Positions 8,242-18,300 of a stretch of 30,022 nt of DNA are shown here, piece after piece (position 1 is the stretch's first letter; each line of letters starts with the position of its first letter). The notes beneath the pieces were generated by a model. It did not search any database. It was not told the origin of the DNA and was given only the letters and a program-made list of their open reading frames with translations. The DNA is from Nitrospinota bacterium (GTDB taxonomy: Bacteria > Nitrospinota > Nitrospinia > UBA9942): contig DNJG01000164.1 in the NCBI GenBank assembly GCA_003489165.1, positions 1 through 30,022 of the forward strand. Direction: 5' to 3'. Made by a program: the position numbers and the translations under genes.

Positions 8242-9090
8242 ATGAAGATTTTGATAACAGGGGCTCAAGGTCAGCTTGCAGTGGAGTTTCAGAGACAACT
8301 TCAGATGACCGACGGTTATGAAGTATCGGCGTTGAGCAGAGAGAAAGTGGATATATCTGACCTTGATAAAGTTGAAGAGGCGATAACATCTTATGGGCCG
8401 GATATAGTTTTAAATTGTGCTGCATATAATCAGGTAGATAAAATTGAAGAAGACTTTGATAGAGCACATAAGGTGAATGCTGAAGGGATTAAAAATCTGG
8501 CCATTTGTTGCAAGAAAGAGGACGCACTCCTGATACACTACAGCACAGATTATGTATTTGATGGAACTAAGGAGAGTTTTTATACAGAAGACGACATCCC
8601 AAAGCCAATTAACAACTATGGAAAAAGCAAGCTTTTTGGTGAAAAGTTCCTGCTGGAAGTGACTGATAAATTTTTATTATTCAGGGTAAGCTGGGTATTT
8701 GGATGCGGCAGGCAGAACTTCCTTTATAAATTGTTGGAGTTGGCAAAGAGAAATCATGTTTTGAGGATAGTGGCTGACCAGGTCTCTGTGCCTACATATA
8801 CAGAGGACATTGTAAAATATACCCTGTTGGCAATAGAAAATGGCATAAGAGGTATCTATCATATGACAAACAGCGGTTATGCTTCCCGCTATGAGGTTGC
8901 AAGATATTATATTGAAAAGGTTGGGCTGCCCAACATGGTATTGCCTGTATGTTCTGACTTTTTCACGGCTCCTGCTAAAAGACCATATTTTTCTGCCATG
9001 TCTAATGTAAAACTTTCAAAAACTCTTGAACAGAAAATTCCCGACTGGCAAGATGCTATTGATAGATTTGCAATGAGAGGCTGGAAATAG
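8242..9090 (+). CDS. rfbD: dTDP-4-dehydrorhamnose reductase RfbD
   Basis: RfbD is the NAD(P)H-dependent short-chain reductase that completes dTDP-L-rhamnose. The 282 residues start with the Rossmann motif ILITGAQGQLA. STDYVFDG lies at about 101-108 and the catalytic YGKSK at 126-130. The C-terminal YFSAMSNVKL is also typical of RmlD. The start codon directly follows the rfbC stop, and rfbB starts 2 bp after the rfbD stop, so the whole pathway is one transcription unit. Confidence 0.96.
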   Translation: MKILITGAQGQLAVEFQRQLQMTDGYEVSALSREKVDISDLDKVEEAITSYGPDIVLNCAAYNQVDKIEEDFDRAHKVNAEGIKNLAICCKKEDALLIHYSTDYVFDGTKESFYTEDDIPKPINNYGKSKLFGEKFLLEVTDKFLLFRVSWVFGCGRQNFLYKLLELAKRNHVLRIVADQVSVPTYTEDIVKYTLLAIENGIRGIYHMTNSGYASRYEVARYYIEKVGLPNMVLPVCSDFFTAPAKRPYFSAMSNVKLSKTLEQKIPDWQDAIDRFAMRGWK

Positions 9091-9092
9091 AC

Positions 9093-10085
9093 ATGAAAAA
9101 ATTACTGATTACAGGCGGCGCTGGTTTTATAGGGAGCGAATGTATAAGGCAGGGGGTAAAGAGAGGATATAAAATTATTGCTGCGGATAAGCTTACCTAT
9201 GCAGGTGATATGGAGAGGATTCGGGAGGTTGAAAGAGATATAGTCTTTTACAACACAGATATAGCGAACAAGGAGGTTGTAACCCATATCTTTAAAAAAG
9301 AAAAGCCGGATGCTGTCGTTCACTGGGCAGCAGAAAGCCATGTGGACAGAAGCATCATGGATGCCTCTCCTTTTCTTGAAACGAATATAAAGGGTACGCA
9401 GGTTCTCTTAGAGGCAGCAAAGAATTGCGGTGTTGAAAGGCTGATTAATATATCTACCGATGAAGTTTATGGCGAACTTGGAAAAGATGGACAATTTTTT
9501 GAAACTACACCATTAAATCCCAACTCTCCCTATTCCGTGAGTAAAGCATCTCAGGATATGCTTGGAAGGGCATATTACAGGACCTACGGGCTTCCCGTAA
9601 TAACGGTAAGGCCATCGAACAATTACGGCCCATGGCAATATCCAGAAAAGCTTATTCCTGTTGTGATACTTAAGGCAATAAATAATGAAAAGATTCCGGT
9701 GTATGGAAAAGGGGAAAATATTCGTGAATGGCTCTTTGCTTCTGATTGTGTAGAGGCAGTGTTCCTGATACTTGAAAAGGGTACCATAGGTGAAGCCTAT
9801 AATATTGGCAGCGGTGAGGAAAAGAGGAATGTTGAAGTGGTGAAACATATACTCCAGATACTGGGTAAATCAGATAGGCTGATAGAATTTACAAAAGACA
9901 GGCCAGGTCACGACTTCAGATATTCTCTGAATTCAGAAAAGATAAGGAAACAGTTGGACTGGCAGAGCCAGGTATATTTTCAAGACGGTATAGAGAAGAC
10001 AGTGCGATGGTATGTGGACAATATAGGATGGGTGAATAAAAAGCTTGAATATCTTACCACCTACTGGAGTATGGCATATAAGTAA
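9093..10085 (+). CDS. rfbB: dTDP-glucose 4,6-dehydratase RfbB
   Basis: RfbB oxidises and dehydrates dTDP-glucose to dTDP-4-keto-6-deoxyglucose with bound NAD, the second pathway step. The 330-residue extended SDR protein shows the NAD loop GGAGFIG at 8-14, HWAAESHVDRS, the active-site STDEVYGEL (from 121) and YSVSKAS (Tyr147, Lys151), plus RPSNNYGPWQYPEKLIP, all highly characteristic of RmlB. Its place last in an A-C-D-B order is a common permutation of the rhamnose operon. Glycosyltransferase genes follow after 22 bp. Confidence 0.97.
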   Translation: MKKLLITGGAGFIGSECIRQGVKRGYKIIAADKLTYAGDMERIREVERDIVFYNTDIANKEVVTHIFKKEKPDAVVHWAAESHVDRSIMDASPFLETNIKGTQVLLEAAKNCGVERLINISTDEVYGELGKDGQFFETTPLNPNSPYSVSKASQDMLGRAYYRTYGLPVITVRPSNNYGPWQYPEKLIPVVILKAINNEKIPVYGKGENIREWLFASDCVEAVFLILEKGTIGEAYNIGSGEEKRNVEVVKHILQILGKSDRLIEFTKDRPGHDFRYSLNSEKIRKQLDWQSQVYFQDGIEKTVRWYVDNIGWVNKKLEYLTTYWSMAYK

Positions 10086-10107
10086 CCCCCCATGGACAAA
10101 CTAAAAA

Positions 10108-11151
10108 ATGACAACTAAAGGTAATCACAAGACAATAAGCATTATTATTCCAACCCTTAATTCTGCAAAAACACTGAAGGGTTGTTTGGAAAGCATTGTT
10201 ATGCAAGATTACCCAAAGGAGACGATAGAAATTATCATAGCTGACGGCGGTTCATCAGATGGGACTTTAGATATTATCAAGTCAATAAATTTAACCAATA
10301 TAATGAACTTCAAGGTTGTTTCTAACAAACTAAAAACCGGTGAGGCCGGAAAGGCTATCGGGTTCAAGCATGTGAAAAATGATATAATTGTTTTTATAGA
10401 TTCTGATAATATATTGCCTAATAAGGATTGGTTGAAAAGAATGGTAGCGCCTTTTGAGGATAATGAGATTATTGCATCAGAACCGATTGAATATACATAT
10501 AGAGAGACCGATGGTTATATAACTCGCTATTGCGCACTTCTTGGTATGAATGACCCACTATGTCTTTTTTTAGGAAATTATGACAGATATTGCACTCTAA
10601 CCGGGCGTTGGACAGAGATAGAGCATAAAGAAGAAGATAAAGGCGACTATCTGAAAATAGAGTTCAATAAAGGACAGCTTCCGACAATCGGCGCCAATGG
10701 TTTTCTCATTCGCCATTCTTTGCTAAAAAAATGTGATATAGGAGAGTATCTCTTCGATATAGATGTAATATATGAACTTCTTAGTTCAATGAATTCAATT
10801 GGATTTGCCAAAGTTAAAACCGGCATTATTCACATTTTTTCAGGTGATATAAAAACCTTTGCGAGGAAGCAGAGAAGAAGGGTAAGAGACTATCTATATT
10901 ATAACAAGCTCGGAGTTAGAAAATATCCGTGGAAAAGTGCAAACAAGATTAGGCTATTGAAATTTGTATTATCATGTCTGATAATTATCCCTTTAGTAAC
11001 TCAGAGTCTTAAGGGATATATTAAAAAATCGGATAAGGCTTGGTTTTTTCATTCTCTTGCTTGCTTGATTACGCTGTGGGAATACGGATGGGGAAGGGTA
11101 GGAGGAACGTTTGGTATTCATGAATTTAAAAGGGATGGATGGGGTCAGTAG
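10108..11151 (+). CDS. GT2 family glycosyltransferase
   Basis: This 347-residue GT-A fold enzyme begins ISIIIPTLNSAKTLKGCLES. ADGGSSDGT follows at about 45-53, and the metal-binding acidic motif is IDSDNILPNKDW (about 97-108). A hydrophobic segment near residues 285-306 suggests membrane attachment. It lies directly after rfbB and before a GT4 gene, so it could be a rhamnosyltransferase, but the acceptor and donor are not readable from sequence. No good ribosome binding site precedes the ATG. A nine-codon frame (10092-10118, ATG to TAA) overlaps the start and may couple translation or be chance. Confidence 0.87.
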   Translation: MTTKGNHKTISIIIPTLNSAKTLKGCLESIVMQDYPKETIEIIIADGGSSDGTLDIIKSINLTNIMNFKVVSNKLKTGEAGKAIGFKHVKNDIIVFIDSDNILPNKDWLKRMVAPFEDNEIIASEPIEYTYRETDGYITRYCALLGMNDPLCLFLGNYDRYCTLTGRWTEIEHKEEDKGDYLKIEFNKGQLPTIGANGFLIRHSLLKKCDIGEYLFDIDVIYELLSSMNSIGFAKVKTGIIHIFSGDIKTFARKQRRRVRDYLYYNKLGVRKYPWKSANKIRLLKFVLSCLIIIPLVTQSLKGYIKKSDKAWFFHSLACLITLWEYGWGRVGGTFGIHEFKRDGWGQ

Positions 11152-11162
11152 TATTATTTATT

Positions 11163-12317
11163 ATGACGAAAAAATTGGGCATATTGATACTAACACCATT
11201 TTATGAACCTAATGTAGGCGGGGTAGAGACACACTTAAAGAATTTGACTGATTATTTAAGAAAGGATGATAGCTATAGAGTCTATGTATTAACCTATCAG
11301 CCGATTACGACAAAGATTAAAGGGCGTTATTTTGAAAAAAATGGAAACATTGAGATAATAAGGGTTCCATGGATTGGTTTCAATCTGTTTCATAAGCTGG
11401 AACCCTATCCAATTTTAGAATTTCTTTATATTACACCATGGCTATTCGCATGGACATTTATTTTTTTATTATTTAAAGGAGTAAATATTCAGGTAATACA
11501 TGCCCAGGGATTCAATGCATCATTTATAACAAGACTGCTGGTGAAACTCTTTAAAAAAAAATTTATTGCCAGCACTCATGCTGTTTATTCTATGAATGTA
11601 AATTCCATCATGGCAAAAATGGTTAAATGGACTTTAAGTTCTGCTGACAGGATATTAACATTGTCAGAGGCATCAAAAAAAGAGCTTGCCAGAATAGGAC
11701 TGAATTACAGAGATATTAATACTTATACATACTGGGTAGACCAACAAGTTTTTAAGCCAACCGACAAAACTGAGGCAAAAAAGAAGATAGGCTGGGAAAA
11801 TAGGTTTGTTGTTCTGTTTGTAGGCAGATTTATAGAAGCGAAAGGCACGGACATGCTGTTAGAGCTTGCAAAAAAGGTAAGCGAAGAAATTTATTTTGCT
11901 TTTATTGGTGATGGTCCATTATTTCAAATTATAAAGAAAAAGGCAGATGCGATGAATAATGTTATTTTTGTCGGCAGGATTGATAATGATAAACTTCCAT
12001 TATATTACAGTGCCGCTGATATCCTTTGCGTGCCGTCAAAATATGAAGAGGGATTCGGTAGGGTTATTCTCGAGGCACTATCTTGTGGAACACCTGTAGT
12101 GGCTTCGAATAAGGGTGGAATCCCGGAGGCAATAGATGAAACAGTTGGCGTGCTGGTGAAACCGACCCTTGAGAATATAAAACAGGCAATCGAATGCCTC
12201 CATCAGAATAATGAGCAATTAGAAAAGCTCAGGAAGAATTGCAGGAGCTTTTCTGAAAATAGATTTAGTGAAAATAATGCAGCTGTTATCGTGAGGAGCT
12301 ATGTTCATGGGGAGTAA
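11163..12317 (+). CDS. GT4 family glycosyltransferase
   Basis: This is a GT-B fold glycosyltransferase of about 384 residues. The N-terminal acceptor domain opens with ILTPFYEPNVGGVETHLKNL. The C-terminal donor domain has VLFVGRFIEAKGTDMLLEL and the EX7E motif in EEGFGRVILEALSCGTPVV, followed by GGIPEAI. These are standard GT4 features. An upstream in-frame ATG at 11139 would add eight residues and overlap the preceding gene by 13 bp. I prefer 11163 because it gives a typical N terminus, but 11139 has a slightly better purine-rich stretch upstream. A terminator-like hairpin follows at 12340-12363, so this is probably the last gene of the first operon. Confidence 0.88.
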   Translation: MTKKLGILILTPFYEPNVGGVETHLKNLTDYLRKDDSYRVYVLTYQPITTKIKGRYFEKNGNIEIIRVPWIGFNLFHKLEPYPILEFLYITPWLFAWTFIFLLFKGVNIQVIHAQGFNASFITRLLVKLFKKKFIASTHAVYSMNVNSIMAKMVKWTLSSADRILTLSEASKKELARIGLNYRDINTYTYWVDQQVFKPTDKTEAKKKIGWENRFVVLFVGRFIEAKGTDMLLELAKKVSEEIYFAFIGDGPLFQIIKKKADAMNNVIFVGRIDNDKLPLYYSAADILCVPSKYEEGFGRVILEALSCGTPVVASNKGGIPEAIDETVGVLVKPTLENIKQAIECLHQNNEQLEKLRKNCRSFSENRFSENNAAVIVRSYVHGE

Positions 12318-12339
12318 TTTTCAAGAAAGCTATGTCGAC

Positions 12340-12363
12340 AAGCCACATGAAAAAGTGGCTTTT
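12340..12363 (+). terminator. Terminator-like hairpin after the first glycan operon
   Basis: The stem is AAGCCAC (12340-12346) pairing with GTGGCTT (12355-12361), with an 8-nt A-rich loop and a short T run after it. It lies 22 bp after the GT4 stop codon. The stem is short and the T run is brief, so termination may be partial. Confidence 0.6.
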
Positions 12364-12438
12364 CAAAAACACTATCTAACAAAATCAATAAGTTGTAACT
12401 CGCAAATATCCAAAAAATGAGGTTTACACACAACCTGT

Positions 12439-12467
12439 CGAATTTTTATTCCCGTATATCGTACAAT
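12439..12467 (+). promoter_or_regulatory. Weak candidate promoter before the methyltransferase gene
   Basis: A TACAAT hexamer at 12462-12467 resembles a -10 box, but the -35 position (12439-12444, CGAATT) is poor. It is offered because a terminator-like hairpin lies just upstream and the next gene has an unusually strong ribosome binding site. The rest of the 179-bp gap (12318-12496) shows no gene. Confidence 0.25.
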
Positions 12468-12484
12468 AAAAGCAATAGCTAAAA

Positions 12485-12491
12485 AAGGAGG
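12485..12491 (+). promoter_or_regulatory. Strong ribosome binding site for the methyltransferase gene
   Basis: AAGGAGG lies 5 nt before the ATG at 12497. It is the best Shine-Dalgarno match noticed in the window; most other genes here have weak sites. It fixes the start codon and suggests a fresh start of translation for a new operon. Confidence 0.85.
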
Positions 12492-12496
12492 CATTA

Positions 12497-13135
12497 ATGG
12501 ATTTTTATGAAAGATACTGGAGTAAAGAGTTAGAAGAAACTGGATATGCTGCATCACCCCCGAAATGGACCCAAGAACAGCTCACACGATTAACAGGCAT
12601 AATTCATCCATTCTGTCATGGTGATGTTTTAGACATAGGTTGCGGAGATGGTACATTTACAGCACAGTTGAATATGTTAAGCGAAGTAAAAAAAGTAGTG
12701 GGAGTAGAAGTAGCTCAAAGAGCTATATCCTGTGCGCGGCAAAAATTTCCAGAAATTAATTTTCAGGTGATGTCTGGCGAGAAACTTTCATTCGCTGACG
12801 AAAGTTTTAATTTTATATCTGCAGTTGAAGTTGTAGAGCATGTGCTTGATGTAGAAAGGTTATTTTTGGAGTTTAATAGGGTTATGAAAATAGGCGGTAA
12901 GCTGTTTATCACTACGACAGATTTTAACTGGCCCAAGAAAGCAATTATAGCAATGTTTTTTTGGGACAAATATTTTAACCCTACTAATCCGCATATTAGA
13001 TTTTTTACTAAAGCAACCTTAAGAAATCTTTTAGAGAAAACCGGATTTCAAATAATTAAATATTTGTGGAATGGCAGTTATTTAGGCATTATGCCTAAAG
13101 GACAAATAGTAATTGCCAAAAAGATTAAGAAGTGA
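12497..13135 (+). CDS. Class I SAM-dependent methyltransferase
   Basis: This 212-residue methyltransferase has a type 11 (UbiE/Coq5-like) Rossmann fold. Motif I is VLDIGCGDGTF (about 44-54), the acidic motif after it is VVGVEVAQRA, and post-motif sequence SAVEVVEHVLDVERLFLEF is typical of small-molecule and sugar methyltransferases in O-antigen loci. It likely methylates a sugar of the glycan or an intermediate; the substrate is unknown. It is the first gene after the break at 12318-12496 and its stop overlaps the next start by 4 bp. The DNA from here to about 15350 looks AT-richer than the rfb genes. Confidence 0.9.
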   Translation: MDFYERYWSKELEETGYAASPPKWTQEQLTRLTGIIHPFCHGDVLDIGCGDGTFTAQLNMLSEVKKVVGVEVAQRAISCARQKFPEINFQVMSGEKLSFADESFNFISAVEVVEHVLDVERLFLEFNRVMKIGGKLFITTTDFNWPKKAIIAMFFWDKYFNPTNPHIRFFTKATLRNLLEKTGFQIIKYLWNGSYLGIMPKGQIVIAKKIKK

Positions 13136-14322
13136 AAAAGCTGTGCATTATTGCTCATTGGATGCAGGGGACTGCATTAAGCGGCGGAGACAGGATATTC
13201 ATTGAATTGGCCAAACGCTGGCTTTCTGCCTTTGAAATCCATTTGTTGATTTCCAAAGAAGGATTGGAGATATGTAAAAGAGAAAATTTAGGGAATGTAG
13301 GGCACAAAATTTGGGCGTCAGATAAGTTCAATAGGTATGGTTATCTTATAAATTATCTATATAGAACTTTCGTTTCTATAGTAAATGTATCGAGGCTTAA
13401 AAAAAGAGAGTATAATATTATTTATTCTACCTCTGATTTCTGGCCAGACTCAATTCCTGCCTTTATTATGAAGCTCAAAAATAAAAAGGCAAAGTGGATA
13501 GCAGGTTTTTACCTTTTTGCGCCAAAACCCTGGCAGAAAGACTCTCCATACAGAGGTAAAAGATGGTTTATAGGATTATTCTATTGGCTAACCCAGCTTC
13601 CAATTTATTGGTCAATTAAAAGGTATGCTGATATGGTTTTTGTGACTAGTGAACCTGATGTAGAAAAATTTGTAACAAAGAAAAGAAATAGAAATAGAAT
13701 AGTAGTAATTCGTGGAGGAGTAGATATAAAACCGTCAGAAAGATATTTGAAGTCTGGGAATGTAACACCCTTGGAAGCAAGGAAATATGATGCCTGTTTT
13801 GTGGGTAGATTCCATTATCAAAAGGGAGTAATTGAACTTATAGATATCTGGCAAATAGTTTATAAGAAAAAGCCTAATGCTAAACTGGCTATGATAGGAG
13901 TTGGTCCACTTGAGAAGGAGATAAGAAATAAGGTTGAAAAACTTGGATTGCCAAACAATGTAGATTTATTGGGCTTCAAAAACGGAGAAGAAAAATATGA
14001 AATTTTTAAACAGAGTAAGATTGTAGCACATCCAGCAATCTATGACAGTGGTGGCATGGCTGCCTGTGAAGCAATGGCATGGGGGCTGCCCGGTGTGAGT
14101 TTTGATTTGGAGGCACTAAAAACTTACTATTCAAAGGGAATGATAAAGACTCCTTGTTATGATTTAGAAGCCTTTGCTGATAATATTATCAGGCTATTAA
14201 AAGATAAAGAATTATATGAAAAAATCAGTAAAGATGCTATTGATTGGGCAAAAGGATGGGATTGGGATAAAAAAGCAGAGGAATTTTTTAATAAAATATA
14301 TCATGAAATACATACGAATTAA
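13132..14322 (+). CDS. GT4-like glycosyltransferase with GTG start
   Basis: This 396-residue GT-B fold protein begins at a GTG that overlaps the methyltransferase stop (GTGA), giving KKLCIIAHWMQGTALSGGD. The donor domain shows ACFVGRFHYQKGVIELIDIW and, near the C terminus, HPAIYDSGGMAACEAMAWGLP. The usual EX7E motif appears as DX7E, with Asp in place of the first Glu, which is a variant that may retain activity. It is probably cytoplasmic or peripherally bound, adding one sugar. Its 3' end overlaps the next gene by 20 bp, supporting co-translation. Confidence 0.85.
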   Translation: MKKLCIIAHWMQGTALSGGDRIFIELAKRWLSAFEIHLLISKEGLEICKRENLGNVGHKIWASDKFNRYGYLINYLYRTFVSIVNVSRLKKREYNIIYSTSDFWPDSIPAFIMKLKNKKAKWIAGFYLFAPKPWQKDSPYRGKRWFIGLFYWLTQLPIYWSIKRYADMVFVTSEPDVEKFVTKKRNRNRIVVIRGGVDIKPSERYLKSGNVTPLEARKYDACFVGRFHYQKGVIELIDIWQIVYKKKPNAKLAMIGVGPLEKEIRNKVEKLGLPNNVDLLGFKNGEEKYEIFKQSKIVAHPAIYDSGGMAACEAMAWGLPGVSFDLEALKTYYSKGMIKTPCYDLEAFADNIIRLLKDKELYEKISKDAIDWAKGWDWDKKAEEFFNKIYHEIHTN

Positions 14323-15352
14323 AGATTTGGTGCACAGATTTATACTGACTAGAAATTTCACGCTTAAAAGGTTTTTAAATCTCTGTTTAGTATTTTTTCA
14401 ACATTCAATAACAAAAAATTCTCGCGTTATAGGTTATCCTGTTGAATTGGTTATCGACCCTTGTAATATATGTGTTTTACATTGTCCTTTGTGTCCTACA
14501 GGGCAAGGAAGGAAAGATCGAATTAAAGGTAAGATGTCCTTTAATGATTTTAAAAAAATTATAGATGAATTAGGAGAATATTTATATGAAATAGACCTCC
14601 ATAATTGGGGCGAACCTTTGCTCAATGAGGAGATTTACGACATGATATGCTATGCTCATAAGTATGATATAAAAATAGATTTAAGCACTACCCTCAACTT
14701 TTTTGATGAAATGAAGGCCGAAAGACTTATCAAATCGGGATTAGAACATTTAATCGTATCTTTGAGCGGCACGAGTCAAGAAAGTTATCAGAGATATCAT
14801 ATAGGCGGTAAGTTTAATAAGGTTGTAGAAGGCACTAAAAAATTAATAGAAATGAAAAAGTATTTACACATTTCTACACCAGTTATAACATGGCGTTTTT
14901 TAGTTATGAAACATAACGAGTGTGAAATAGCAGATGCCAGAAAGATGGCTGTAGAATTAGGTGTAGATGAGTTAGAAGTATTGAGGATTCATGGAGATAT
15001 GGGCTATGAGTTATACTGGAATAAAAAGGAAATGACTAAAGAAGTGACAGATTGGTTGCCTTATAATGAGAGATACAATTTAGACAGGATGAAACCTTGC
15101 AATTTTTTATGGGTTCAGGCAGTAATTAATTGGAATGGTTCCGTTTCGCCGTGTTGTGCTATTTACCCTGAAGCAGACGACTTCGGAAATATATTTGAGG
15201 CAGGAGATTTTAAGAAAGTATGGAACAATGAAAGATATAGAAATGCCAGGAAGATAATTAGACAAAAAAGAATTAATGATAGTGATGTGGAGAATATTTG
15301 TGCACGCTGTCTTATTAATTCGGGTTATGGAATAATTAAAAAAAACACATAA
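14303..15352 (+). CDS. Radical SAM/SPASM domain protein
   Basis: With the start at 14303 the protein has about 349 residues. A longer frame back to 14216 exists, but it would overlap the upstream gene by over 100 bp and its extra residues look like noise. The radical SAM cluster motif is CVLHCPLC (Cys57, Cys61, Cys64; CX3CX2C), preceded by VIDPCNI. Later sequence (DLHNWGEPLLNEE; LIVSLSGTSQESYQ) fits the barrel. The C-terminal part has Cys residues in MKPCNFLW, SVSPCCAIY and CARC, matching a SPASM domain that binds extra iron-sulfur clusters. Such proteins occur in O-antigen and peptide-modification loci. Its substrate here is unknown; a sugar or lipid-linked intermediate is a reasonable guess. 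Confidence 0.88.
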   Translation: MKYIRIKDLVHRFILTRNFTLKRFLNLCLVFFQHSITKNSRVIGYPVELVIDPCNICVLHCPLCPTGQGRKDRIKGKMSFNDFKKIIDELGEYLYEIDLHNWGEPLLNEEIYDMICYAHKYDIKIDLSTTLNFFDEMKAERLIKSGLEHLIVSLSGTSQESYQRYHIGGKFNKVVEGTKKLIEMKKYLHISTPVITWRFLVMKHNECEIADARKMAVELGVDELEVLRIHGDMGYELYWNKKEMTKEVTDWLPYNERYNLDRMKPCNFLWVQAVINWNGSVSPCCAIYPEADDFGNIFEAGDFKKVWNNERYRNARKIIRQKRINDSDVENICARCLINSGYGIIKKNT

Positions 15353-15357
15353 TAGTT

Positions 15358-18300
15358 ATGCAAACAGATTTTAAAGGCTATAAACCATCTTATTTAAAAA
15401 CTTTACCCGGTTTCCTGAATTATCGTACTACCTTTGAAGTAATTTTAATTTTACTTGTAGGATTGGTTCCACTTATATGGTTTAAGGATAGCCTGCTCAT
15501 CAATTTTCATGATTTCAATTTTTCCTTAAGGCCGATTGTAAATCGTTTTTTTTATACATGGGAGGATATACATGCTCCGGGTTCTGGAAATACACGTCAC
15601 TTAGCCGAAATCTTTTATCGAAGTTTTATTGCCCTTCCAACTAAATTAGGCATTTCTCTGGCAACAATGGAAAAGATGTATTTCGTTCTTGTCTTTATCT
15701 CGTCTGGATTATCAATGTACTACTTAACCTCAATATTAGTGCCGAAAGAACAAAGAGGTGTTGCCCCTTTGGCATCAGCATTCTTTTATATGTTTAATCC
15801 TTTTATCATGAATGACTTATGGCATATTTTATTTCTAGTAGATTTTTATGCCCTATTCCCGCTAATATTTGCCCTTTATATCAAAGGATTAAGGGAAAAG
15901 CGGTTTTTTATTTATTCGTTTTTGATTTCTGCCATTTTTGCGACAATTCTAAGCCATGCTATGGTTAATCCTGTTTCCCTTGTAATAGGTTCTTTAATAT
16001 TATTTTCATATCTTATAGCGTATTTAATAGACAAAAGAAAAGATAGACATAAAGTTATTAACGCATTCAAATTTAATCTGTATCTGGTTATAGTCTGGTT
16101 ATTTTTAAATTCATGGTGGCTGTTTCCTCAAATTAGCACACTCTCCCAAGAATTTTCATACGCAACAGGTGCTACAGAAGATATTGGTATAACAACTTCC
16201 TCTATCTTACAAGTAGAGAGTAAACGTTCTACTTTATTAAATGTTTTTCGTTTGGGAGGAGGATGGGGATTTAATGGAGAATATAAGGGGGATGCATATG
16301 TCTCCTATGCAGAAGTTTATTCAACTCCTTTTTTCCAGATTATCGGTTTTCTTATACCAATATTGGTTTTTTATGGTTTATTGAAAAAAGGAGTAAAGCA
16401 TTCTTTCTATTTTGGGGTCTTGGCAATTATTGGATTATTCTTAATAAAGGGGACACAGCCTCCTTTTGGCGGGGCTTTCCTTTGGATTTTTAAAAATATA
16501 CCGCTATTTGCAATTTTTCGCCACTTTCAGGACAAATTTAGCCATATTGTAGTTCTTAGCTATGCCTTCTTATTTGGTATGGGTATTAACTATCTTATTA
16601 ATTTTCTAAAATCTATATCCAATACTTATAAAAATCAAATAACAGCATTTACTTTGGTGGTTATCTTTGTCGCCATCTTTGGCATTTATGCTTACCCTAT
16701 GTGGACGGGGGAAGTTATTTCAAAAGGGGGTGAAATTATTCCTTCTGGCCACATTAAAGTGCCAGAATATTATACTGAAGCAGATATATGGCTAAAGAAA
16801 CAGAAAGATGATTTCAGGATTTTTAGTTTACCTTTTTCTAAATTATTTTATGCTGTCTATAATTGGGAATATGGTTATGTAGGAGGGGACCCAAGCGGCT
16901 GGTTGTTCTCTAAACCGACAATAACCTCAAATACCGGTAAAAGCTTTGAGATTCCTTTACAAGTTGCTAAAGTTTTTTCGGAAGGAGAGCTTAAGGAGGA
17001 GATAAGCAAGACGTTGGCTTTGCTTAATGTAAAATATCTCTTATACCATAATGATACTAACTGGGAATATATCAAAGATCATCCGTGGTGGTTTTTTGCT
17101 TCACCTAAAAAAGATAAGAGTATCTTAAACCGCCAGAAAGGGATTTATTTTGAAAACTCTTTCGGTAAATTAGATTTCTACAAAATATCTGACGATTATT
17201 TCCTCCCCCACATCTACCCTGCCCATGCTATTACTTCCGTTGCTTCTGATATTGGTTCCCTCATCCCACTAACCTATACTTCCTACCTTGATGGCTATCC
17301 CGCTCTTGCATTTACTGAACAGCAGAATAAAAGCAGTCTAATGATGGTAATGGGCGAAAGGGTGGAGGCTAAAGGTGAAGAGATGAAGGGCAATAAGATT
17401 TTGTTTGTCAATAGTAACTTTAATGACCTGATTGTTGATTTGTCTAAGGTGGAAAGTCAATTTGAAAACAGTAGGTTCAAGGTTGAGAGTAAAGGGATAT
17501 ATGAAGTCTGGGTCGAGAATATTAAGGGGTTAGAGGATAAGGTTTTGAGATTTGAGGTTGGAGGGAAGGAATTTGAGTTCGGAGGCAAGAGGATAGAGGA
17601 TGTGGGTAAGGGTTATGGGACAAAAAGCAAATGGGTAAAGGGTGGAGTAGTGGAGTTAGACAAGGGGAAACATAGAATATCGGTCAGGAGTCAGAATAAG
17701 GAAGAATTAAAAGAGTTACCTCGTGACATGGAGATTGTGGTTGTTCCAAAGGAGAAGTTCGAGGAATATAAAGACATCATATCTCAGAAATTTGAAAATT
17801 ATCTTTTTTACATAGACAAAGATAAGACTGAAGATATGCTTAAAGACGAGGAGAAGTTAAGAGATATTAAACTTAATAGCGATAATCCGTTTAGGATTGG
17901 CAAACAGCAATTTTATATCCCTGAAAATGGAAATTACTCTCTTAAGACTTTTATAAAACCAAAGAGAGATTTTCTGAATAGCGGCTTTGTTGGTAGTAGC
18001 AGCAACAACAGTAGTAGAGCATATTTAGAGGCAGTATTTGGCTGGGATATAAAGGGATTAAACACCATCTACAAGCAGGATATTTCAGATGATGGGATGC
18101 ATATTGATGCATATTTTCAGGGTAAGGGAGATATAAAAGAAAGTGTTGTTTTTACCAAGAAATTTTCTGATATAGATATAAAAAAGAGGCCTTATTTGGC
18201 GCTTTCTTTTGAAATGGAAGATCCTAGTGTTCAAGAGGTAGAGATGGACATCATGTATATTGATCCATATAGCTGGTTTTTTAAAAATAAAAAACTAAGT

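Noticed and set aside
10092..10118. Nine-codon frame (ATG to TAA) overlapping the GT2 start
   Set aside because: No ribosome binding site and no recognisable peptide; such a short frame is expected by chance, although coupling to the GT2 start cannot be excluded.
14216..14302. Longer start for the SPASM protein
   Set aside because: It would overlap the GT4 gene by 107 bp and the added residues simply shadow the neighbour's frame; ATG 14303 gives a normal N terminus.
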